From Desulfovibrio sp. Fe33 (lineage in GTDB: Bacteria; Desulfobacterota; Desulfovibrionia; Desulfovibrionales; Desulfovibrionaceae), in the NCBI RefSeq assembly GCF_028532725.1, contig NZ_JAQKGU010000001.1, positions 434,001-498,000 on the forward strand: 64,000 nt of DNA, read 5' to 3'. Positions 17,244 to 23,808 of this stretch are shown here, one piece after another. Every line of letters begins with the position of its first letter. Within the stretch, counting starts at the first letter, position 1. The translations under genes and the position numbers were made by a program. The notes under the pieces were generated by a model. That model worked only from the letters and a program-made list of their open reading frames with translations, was not told the DNA's origin and ran no database searches.

Positions 17244-18626
17244 CTACTCTCCGTGCAAAATCGACTTCCACCGCCTGGCGTCTTCCCAGTTGAAGCCGCC
17301 CGGCACGCAGGGCCAAATGGAGTTGTTCTGAAAGAGCGGTTCGTCGGCCAGCGGATACGGGCTGGCGGCGCAGGCCGCATCGAACATGGGCGACCCGGGG
17401 ATGGGCGTGTAGTGGGCCAGGTGCGGGCGGAACCCGAAGGAACGCACGTGGCGTACGGCCTGTTCCACATTGCCGAGATCCTGGCCGGGGAGGCCGAAGA
17501 GAATATACACCCCGATATCGTCGAGATCGAACCCCGCCTCCAGGAGATTCCGGGCTCCCGCTTCCCATTGCTCGCGCGTTAGTTTGACGTCGTGACGGTG
17601 GTCGAAGTCCGTGGTCTCCAACCCCAGCCGCACCGTGGTCAATCCGGCCGCCTTGAGCCGACCGCACACCTCGGGGGTGAGATGGCGCACATGCATGGCG
17701 TTGGGGGTGTGCAGCCTGATGTCCGGACCCGCCCCGGCGATTTCGTCGAGAACCGGCCAGAGCCAGCGCCCGGGATTGACGAGCAGCGCGTCGTCGTAAA
17801 AGGCGAAGTCGCGCACCCCCCGGGCGTGCTCGGAGCGCACGGTTTCCATGACCGCATCGGCAGTGCCCTGGCGGAAATGGGGATACAGGGCGCGGCTGGC
17901 GCAATATTCACAGGCAAAGGGACAGCCCCGCGAACCGAGAATGATCGAAAATGCCGGGTCTGAATAAAGGTCTAATGCTAATGAAAGACCTGAATTCTCA
18001 GTTGGTTGAGCTTGATTGAAATTAATCAGATCGCAGAAATTAGCCCAGTTCGCGGAGTTTTCCAGCGGGCCTTGCTGGAGGTGGGCGTCGGCGTGTTTGG
18101 CGGCATGTTCTCCGCACAAGGTGGCGTAAGTGCCGCCGAGGAAGCGGGGAGTGTCGGGCCACAGTTCGGCGCAGATGTCGAGGATGTCGAGCGCGCCGGG
18201 ATACCAATAGGTCATGATGGTCGTGACCATGACGGCGTCAGGGGCCGGATCAAGCGCGGCCAGCGCTTCGACGACCCGGTCGCGGGGGAGGCCGTAGCGG
18301 GAATAGCGGCGGTCCATGAAGGCCAGTGGCGCGGGCGGTTCGATTTCTTCCTTGTGGTAGTGGCCGGTGCCGTACTTGCCGGGTTTGGGCCATTTGAGGC
18401 CGAGCTCCGGGGCCGGGGCCCAGGTGGGATCGAGACAGTCGAGCAGGGCGACCGAGGCTCCGGCGTTGCGGAGCATGTCCAGGCAAGCGAGCAGACCGGC
18501 GGGACGCGACCAAACGTTGAAGGCGGCGAAGTCGGTTATCCACGGGTTGATGCCGAGGACGCGCGGGCCGTCGTCCCGGTCCGGAAGCGAGGACCAAGGA
18601 ATGTTGGGAAAAGTGGGGCGTGCCAT
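17244..18626 (-). CDS. B12-binding-domain radical SAM protein
   Basis: A 460-residue protein. The N-terminal part (about 1-200) has the layout of a cobalamin-binding domain (DAVMVTTIMTYWYPGALDIL, then FLGGTYATL). The radical SAM cluster motif Cys-x3-Cys-x2-Cys is in SRGCPFACEYCASRAL, followed by the TIM-barrel segments FAFYDDALL and VRLGLETTDF. Such enzymes methylate or rearrange unactivated carbons; the substrate is not evident. Start 18626 is chosen because the upstream extension is low-complexity and overlaps the next gene. An A/T-rich patch at about 17945-18055 encodes NSANWANFCDLINFNQ and looks unlike the rest of the gene. A small membrane-protein gene lies 5 nt upstream. Confidence 0.85.
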   Translation of the reverse strand: MARPTFPNIPWSSLPDRDDGPRVLGINPWITDFAAFNVWSRPAGLLACLDMLRNAGASVALLDCLDPTWAPAPELGLKWPKPGKYGTGHYHKEEIEPPAPLAFMDRRYSRYGLPRDRVVEALAALDPAPDAVMVTTIMTYWYPGALDILDICAELWPDTPRFLGGTYATLCGEHAAKHADAHLQQGPLENSANWANFCDLINFNQAQPTENSGLSLALDLYSDPAFSIILGSRGCPFACEYCASRALYPHFRQGTADAVMETVRSEHARGVRDFAFYDDALLVNPGRWLWPVLDEIAGAGPDIRLHTPNAMHVRHLTPEVCGRLKAAGLTTVRLGLETTDFDHRHDVKLTREQWEAGARNLLEAGFDLDDIGVYILFGLPGQDLGNVEQAVRHVRSFGFRPHLAHYTPIPGSPMFDAACAASPYPLADEPLFQNNSIWPCVPGGFNWEDARRWKSILHGE

Positions 18627-18631
18627 GGCGG

Positions 18632-18808
18632 CTAGCGGTTCATGAAGTTGGACAGGATGGACAGTCCGAGCATGACGATGACGATGATGAGCAGGATATT
18701 GGTCAGCCGGTCGCGCCGCGCCGCCCGTTGCTGCTTGGACCTGGTGAACTGGCTGAAGATCAGGAAGATCAGGCCGAGGATGATGATCAGTTTGACGAGC
18801 AGGCTCAT
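18632..18808 (-). CDS. Small membrane protein (58 residues)
   Basis: A short hydrophobic protein with two predicted membrane segments, LLVKLIIILGLIFLIFSQF near the start and ILLIIVIVMLGLSILSNFM at the end, separated by a very basic loop (TRSKQQRAARRDR). Its stop is 5 nt before the radical SAM start, which suggests co-transcription. The ribosome-binding site is weak, so the start is uncertain. I do not recognise a family. Confidence 0.6.
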   Translation of the reverse strand: MSLLVKLIIILGLIFLIFSQFTRSKQQRAARRDRLTNILLIIVIVMLGLSILSNFMNR

Positions 18809-18974
18809 GGGGAGGGTGTAGCGGATTTCCCGGAAAAAGTCTTGCCCGCATCGGGCCTGTGGAATCGTTGCCGGTTCGTCCGGCACGGCAGGGCTGCCCG
18901 GGGCGGTGAAACCGGGCAGGGGGCTTTCGCTTCTTCCCTGCGGGGAAGGATGTTGGAGGCCTGTCCTGCGGCGG

Positions 18975-19739
18975 CTATTTTTTAATCCAGATGATACCGC
19001 ACTGCCTGCCGGTATCCCGGACAGGGGCCGCGCACGCCTTGCGGTATGAGAAGAAGGTGTCGTTCATGGTCATGGTGCAGAGGTCGAGTCCGAAAATTTG
19101 TTTTCCAGGTACGCCCGCGTCCATCAGTTGATCGCGGGTCAGCCGCCAGAGGTCCATGGTCCGGCTCGCGGAATTGAACCAGGGGCGGAATTGGTCGCCG
19201 AAGTCCTTGTCGAAGTTGACGAATTCGGCGGATTCCGGACCCAGCGAGGGGCCACGAACGGCAAAGATGTCCTCGGGCTTGAGTCCGTAGCGGTCGCAGA
19301 AGCGGCGCACGCCCGAACCGGGAAAGTCCAGCTTGTTGCCGCGCCAGCCAGCGTGCAGCCCGGCCACGAATTTGCCCGAGCGGTGGGCCAGGAGAATGGG
19401 CTGGCAGTCGGCGGTCTTGATGACCAGGCCATAGCCGGGTTCGGCCGTGGTCATGCCGTCGCCGTCCAGGGTCGGGCGTTCTTCCGGGGCGTGGGGCGCG
19501 GGATCGAAATGGATGACGTCGCCGTGCACCTGGTTGAGTTCGCACCAGCCGGTCAGTCCCATGCGTTCGAAAACCGCCCTTCGGTTGACGGCCACGGCCT
19601 CCGGATCGTCGTTCACGTCGAAGGATATGTTGGCCGAGTCGTGGGGCGGCTCGGAAACGCCTCCCCGCCGGGAGGTGAAGGCGCAGGCCACCTGCGGGAT
19701 GTCCACGAACTGAAAGGGGAAGAAGGCTACGGCCGCCAT
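18975..19739 (-). CDS. pgeF: Laccase-domain protein PgeF/YfiH family (purine nucleoside phosphorylase or peptidoglycan editing factor)
   Basis: A 254-residue protein. The metal and catalytic signature of the family is complete: NQVHGD (His), KTADCQP (Cys) and GLHAGWRG (His). Members were once called polyphenol oxidases. Described activities include purine nucleoside phosphorylase/adenosine deaminase and removal of wrong L-Ser from peptidoglycan precursors. It overlaps the end of the 5-formyl-THF cyclo-ligase gene by 13 nt, so the two are translationally coupled. Confidence 0.9.
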   Translation of the reverse strand: MAAVAFFPFQFVDIPQVACAFTSRRGGVSEPPHDSANISFDVNDDPEAVAVNRRAVFERMGLTGWCELNQVHGDVIHFDPAPHAPEERPTLDGDGMTTAEPGYGLVIKTADCQPILLAHRSGKFVAGLHAGWRGNKLDFPGSGVRRFCDRYGLKPEDIFAVRGPSLGPESAEFVNFDKDFGDQFRPWFNSASRTMDLWRLTRDQLMDAGVPGKQIFGLDLCTMTMNDTFFSYRKACAAPVRDTGRQCGIIWIKK

Positions 19740-20308
19740 AGTTCGTCCTCGGTGCAGACCACGTCCACCGGCTTGTCCCAGGGCTCGGTCGGGATGCTTT
19801 CGACGAGCTGGAACTCGTGGGCCACGCCGACGATAAGGGTGTCCCGCATGGCCTCAGTGGCCAGCAGCCTGTCGTAATACCCGCCGCCGAAGCCCAGCCG
19901 GTTGCCCCGCCGGTCGAAGCTCACGCCCGGAATGAGCGCGATGTTCGGGCGGCAGGAGTCCACCGCCGGGCAGCGCATGGCGTCCGGCTCCAGGATGGAG
20001 AACGCGCCCGGCACCAGTTCGTCTTCGCAGGCGGCGCAGGCCAGGTCCATTTCGCCGGGGGAGTCCGGGCGGCAGCGGGGGAACAATACGCGGCAGCCGC
20101 GTTGCCACAGTTCGGCGGCCAGCGGCCGCAGGTCGATTTCGCCTCGGACCGGCCAGTAGAGCAGGGCCTCGGTGGCGTTTTTCCATTCGAAGAGGGTGCG
20201 GATGAGCGCAACGGCTCCTTCGCTCGCACGGGCTACCTCGTCGGCGGTCAGGGCGGCACGGCGTCTGATGAGCCGTTCGCGCAGTTCGGTTTTTCCCTTT
20301 TCAGACAT
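19727..20308 (-). CDS. 5-formyltetrahydrofolate cyclo-ligase
   Basis: A 193-residue enzyme that converts 5-formyl-THF to 5,10-methenyl-THF with ATP. The signature GVSFDRRGNRLGFGGGYYDR is fully present, with the N-terminal ELRERLIRRRAAL basic helix and the YWPVRGEIDLRPL segment typical of the family. The length is normal. It is first in the two-gene unit with pgeF. The divergent NtrC-type regulator starts 145 bp away. Confidence 0.93.
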   Translation of the reverse strand: MSEKGKTELRERLIRRRAALTADEVARASEGAVALIRTLFEWKNATEALLYWPVRGEIDLRPLAAELWQRGCRVLFPRCRPDSPGEMDLACAACEDELVPGAFSILEPDAMRCPAVDSCRPNIALIPGVSFDRRGNRLGFGGGYYDRLLATEAMRDTLIVGVAHEFQLVESIPTEPWDKPVDVVCTEDELWRP

Positions 20309-20452
20309 GGCGGAAAGCTACCATGGCCGCAAACGACAATCCAGCGGCAAAGGGTGAAATTCCGGCGACACGGGGATGGCCCTTGGTTTTCGGTCCGTCT
20401 TGGTCTATCTTCCCAATGCCTGATATGTAATGGACATCACCCCGGAGACCGA

Positions 20453-21832
20453 ATGGCAGCAAACATACTCATACTCGACGACGAAAAGAACTATCTGCTC
20501 ATCCTGGAGTCCATCCTGGAGGACGAGGGATACGGCGTGACCACCTTGTCCGATCCGGAGATGGGACTGGCATATCTCGAGGATTCCGAGGTCGACGTGA
20601 TCCTGACCGACATGAAGATGCCCGGCATGTCGGGCCGGGATGTGCTCGAACACTGCAAGAAGAACTATCCGCATATCCCGGTGTTGATAATGACCGCCTT
20701 CGGTTCCATCGAGGCCGCGGTGGAGGCCATGCGCATCGGGGCCTTCGACTACATCACCAAGCCCTTCGCCAACGAGGAGCTGCTCCTGTCCATCTCCAAG
20801 GCCGTGCAGTACGCCTCCACCCAGCAGGAGAACATCCGGCTGAAAAAGGAAATTCGCGACAGGTATTCCAAGGACAACATCATCGCTCGCGGCAAGGGGA
20901 TGCAGCAGGTTCTGGACATGGTCGACAGGGCCGCCCCCTCCAAATCCACGGTGCTCATTCTCGGCGAGTCCGGCACGGGCAAGGAGCTCGTGGCCCGGGC
21001 CATCCACACTTCCTCGCCCCGGCGCGAGGCTCCCTTCGTCACGGTCAACTGCATGGCCCTGAACCCCGGCGTCCTCGAATCCGAGCTTTTCGGCCATGAG
21101 AAGGGGTCCTTCACCGGCGCCACGGCCATGCGCAAGGGCCGGTTCGAGCAGGCCAACAAGGGCACGCTCTTTCTCGACGAGATCGGCGAGCTGACCCCGG
21201 AACTTCAGGTCAAGCTCCTGCGCGTGTTGCAGGAACATCAGATAGAGCGCGTGGGCGGGACCGAGACCCTGGATGTGGATATCCGCATAGTGGCCGCCAC
21301 CAACAAGAATCTCCAGGATTCGGTGGCCAAGGGCGAGTTCCGCGAGGACCTGTTCTACCGCCTGAACGTCGTTTCCCTCTTCATGCCGCCCCTGCGCGAG
21401 CGACGCGAGGATATTCCGCTCCTGGCCGCGCATTTCCTTGAGAAATACAACAAGGAAAACCAGATGGAGATTTCCGGTTTCACCTCGGCGGCCATGGATT
21501 ACCTGACCGCCTACGAATGGCCCGGCAACGTGCGGCAGCTTGAGAACGTGGTCGAGAGGTGCACCGTCCTGGCCCGCAACGTGGTCATCGACGCCGACGA
21601 CCTGCCGCCCGAGATCAAGGATGAGGAAGCGCAGTTCAAGTCCGCCGTGGATCTTCTGCCCACCAAGCTCAATCTGGCCGATACCATGGACAAGATCGAG
21701 GGAGCCCTGGTCAAGCGCGCTTTGGTCAGGACCGACTTCGTTCAGGTCAAGGCCGCCGAGATGCTTGGCCTTTCCAAGTCCAACCTACAGTACAAATTGA
21801 AAAAATACGGCCTGACAGGCAAAGCGAAATAG
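20453..21832 (+). CDS. NtrC-family sigma54-dependent response regulator
   Basis: A 459-residue three-domain activator. The receiver (1-120) has the acidic pair in ILDDE, phospho-Asp in VILTDMKMPG, and Lys in YITKPF. The AAA+ domain (about 145-380) has GESGTGKE (Walker A), GSFTGA (sigma54 contact loop) and GTLFLDEIGE (Walker B). The C-terminal Fis-type helix-turn-helix is AAEMLGLSKSNLQYKLKKYG. The start at 20453 is set by the GGAG upstream and the receiver's first strand. There is no histidine kinase beside it. The ATP-grasp gene begins at the base after its stop, so the two form an operon. Confidence 0.93.
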   Translation: MAANILILDDEKNYLLILESILEDEGYGVTTLSDPEMGLAYLEDSEVDVILTDMKMPGMSGRDVLEHCKKNYPHIPVLIMTAFGSIEAAVEAMRIGAFDYITKPFANEELLLSISKAVQYASTQQENIRLKKEIRDRYSKDNIIARGKGMQQVLDMVDRAAPSKSTVLILGESGTGKELVARAIHTSSPRREAPFVTVNCMALNPGVLESELFGHEKGSFTGATAMRKGRFEQANKGTLFLDEIGELTPELQVKLLRVLQEHQIERVGGTETLDVDIRIVAATNKNLQDSVAKGEFREDLFYRLNVVSLFMPPLRERREDIPLLAAHFLEKYNKENQMEISGFTSAAMDYLTAYEWPGNVRQLENVVERCTVLARNVVIDADDLPPEIKDEEAQFKSAVDLLPTKLNLADTMDKIEGALVKRALVRTDFVQVKAAEMLGLSKSNLQYKLKKYGLTGKAK

Positions 21833-22996
21833 ATGTTCGTCATCGATTATCCCTACGTTTCCGACTTCCTGCTCGACTCCATTCGCGAACTCGACCAGCC
21901 CGTGCTCGATACGCCCCAGGCCCGGAGCCTGGCCAAGGGTGCGCCCCTCGCCTACATCGACGAGATCGAATTTTCCGCCCGCATGGCCCTGGGCGGCAAG
22001 GTCCTGACCAATTCTGAGAACGGGTTGGGGCACGTCCTGCGTTGCCGGTGCAACGAGGACCTGGCCCGGCAGATAGACGTCTGCAAGGACAAGGCGCTCT
22101 TCCGCGAGGCCGTGGCCGCCCTGCATCCGGACTACGTCTTTCGGCGCATTCCCTTTGATGATTTGGCCGCTTTCGACGCCTCGTCCATGCCTTGTCCCTT
22201 TGTCGTCAAGCCCACTCGGGGCTTCTTCAGCCTGGGCGTGCATGTGGTCGGTTCGCCCGCCGACTGGCACGCGACGGTCCGCGCCATCGAGGCCGAGCGC
22301 GAGGCCCTGAACGCCGAGTACCCCGAAGCGGTGGTCAGCGGGGGCGAGTTTATCGCGGAAGCGTCCATCGACGGCGAGGAGTACGCCGTCGACGTCTACT
22401 ACGATGCCGACGGCAACCCGGTGATTACCAACATCATGCATCACGCATTTCTGTCCGCCGACGACATCTCGGACCGCCTTTACTACACCTCGGCACGGAT
22501 CATCGAAACCTGGCTGCTGCCTTTTACCGACTACCTTCGCGACGTGGGCAGGGAGTGCGGCTTCCGCGATTTCGCCACCCATGTGGAGGTGCGCGTTACC
22601 GCAACCGGCGACATCCTGCCCATCGAAGCCAACCCCCTGCGTTTCGCGGGCTGGTGCGTGGCCGACATGACCTCCATGGCCTGGGGATTCGATCCCTATG
22701 AAGCCTATTTCAAGGAACTGCGTCCCGATTGGGACGCCATCCTCTCCTCGGACCAGGGGAACGCCACCGTCATGGTCATCGGCGACCTGCCGTCCGGCCT
22801 GGACCGCGCCTCCATCCGGGACATCGACTACGACGGATTCCGGTCTCTTTTTTCCAACATCTTGGAATTGCGTAAAATTGATTACATGCAATACCCCGTC
22901 TTCGCCTTTGCCTTCGCGACCATGTCCGAAGGCGATCTGGAGGCCCTCAAGCCGGTCCTCGCTCAGGACTTCACCCGCTTCGTCGGGATGAAGTAA
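21833..22996 (+). CDS. ATP-grasp domain ligase
   Basis: A 387-residue protein. The central part (about 85-290) has the ATP-grasp layout: PFVVKPTRGFFSLGV (ATP-binding strand and Lys), GGEFIAEASIDGEEYAVDVYYD (acidic strand), and DFATHVEVRVTATGDILPIEANPLRFAG (Mg2+ ligands Glu and Asn near the end). These enzymes join a carboxylate to an amine or thiol through an acyl-phosphate. The substrate is unknown. Its ATG directly abuts the stop of the NtrC-type regulator, suggesting linked function. A strong terminator follows. Confidence 0.82.
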   Translation: MFVIDYPYVSDFLLDSIRELDQPVLDTPQARSLAKGAPLAYIDEIEFSARMALGGKVLTNSENGLGHVLRCRCNEDLARQIDVCKDKALFREAVAALHPDYVFRRIPFDDLAAFDASSMPCPFVVKPTRGFFSLGVHVVGSPADWHATVRAIEAEREALNAEYPEAVVSGGEFIAEASIDGEEYAVDVYYDADGNPVITNIMHHAFLSADDISDRLYYTSARIIETWLLPFTDYLRDVGRECGFRDFATHVEVRVTATGDILPIEANPLRFAGWCVADMTSMAWGFDPYEAYFKELRPDWDAILSSDQGNATVMVIGDLPSGLDRASIRDIDYDGFRSLFSNILELRKIDYMQYPVFAFAFATMSEGDLEALKPVLAQDFTRFVGMK

Positions 22997-23023
22997 GCGT
23001 TTCTCTTCTCTTCTGATCGGAAC

Positions 23024-23060
23024 AAAAAGGCCGCTGCGGACATCCGCGGCGGCCTTTTTA
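23024..23060 (+). terminator. Rho-independent terminator
   Basis: An AAAAAGGCCGC..GCGGA / CATCCGCGGCGGCC stem followed by TTTTT, 28 nt after the ATP-grasp stop. The symmetry would also stop the convergent HD-GYP transcript. Confidence 0.88.
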
Positions 23061-23095
23061 TGCATAGTGGAGGCGGGGTGATGCCGTTGGCCGGG

Positions 23096-23695
23096 CTAGA
23101 AGAGGTCGATGCGGCCGTCCGTCCTGTCATACCAGGCGAGGAACCCGTCCACGCATTCCGGGCAAAGGAGACGGTTTCGCTCCTCCTTGATTATTTCGGC
23201 GGCTACGGCACGCGGCAGTGAGTCGCGGTGGGGCCGTTCGGAGATCATGGCGCAGTAAACGTCGGCCACGGCGATGAGCCGCGCCGGGTTGGGGATGGCC
23301 TCGCCTGCCAGGCCGTCGGGATAGCCCGAGCCGTCCCAACGCTCGTGGTGGCGGCGGCAGACTTCAGCCACGTCCGCCAATTGCGGGATGGCGGCGAGCA
23401 GGTCCGCGCCGAGCCGTGCGTGTTCCCGGATGTGCGCGAATTCCCCGGACGTGAGTTTCGTGGTTTTGAGCAGGACCGAATCCCTGATGCCCACCAGGCC
23501 GATATTATGCAGCCTGCCCATGAGCAGCAGGCGTTCCAGGACGGCTTTGGGCTTGCCCAGGGCCTTGGCGACGCCGTGCGCCACGCGGGCGACCTTTTCG
23601 GAGTGGAACGCTGTGGATTCTGTCCGCGACTCGGCGGCGCGGGCTATTTCGATGAGGCAGGCCAGGCTGCCGGGGAGGCTTTGTTCGGGCGGCAT
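23096..23695 (-). CDS. Degenerate HD-GYP domain protein
   Basis: A 199-residue stand-alone HD-GYP domain. HD-GYP proteins are normally c-di-GMP phosphodiesterases. The GYP signature is intact (HHERWDGSGYPDGLAG, about 116-131) and so is LLKTTKLTSGEFAHIREH. The HD motif, however, reads His63-Asn64-Ile-Gly-Leu67 instead of HDxGK, losing the metal-ligand Asp and the conserved Lys. The domain is probably catalytically impaired and may bind nucleotide or act as a scaffold. Start 23695 has GGAG upstream. It diverges from the helicase gene; the next start is 114 bp away. Confidence 0.85.
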   Translation of the reverse strand: MPPEQSLPGSLACLIEIARAAESRTESTAFHSEKVARVAHGVAKALGKPKAVLERLLLMGRLHNIGLVGIRDSVLLKTTKLTSGEFAHIREHARLGADLLAAIPQLADVAEVCRRHHERWDGSGYPDGLAGEAIPNPARLIAVADVYCAMISERPHRDSLPRAVAAEIIKEERNRLLCPECVDGFLAWYDRTDGRIDLF

Positions 23696-23808
23696 GGTTG
23701 CTCCGGGAGGCTGAACGGGTTTACGCCCCAAGTATGCGGATGCGCCGTACCTGGGGCAATTATATTTAGCGGCTTGCCTCGCCCTTGCGCCCGAAGTAGG
23801 ATTCGGGT

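Noticed and set aside
18620-18985. Plus-strand open frame opposite the small membrane protein gene
   Set aside because: Acidic low-complexity sequence antisense to a better-supported operon, with no ribosome-binding site.
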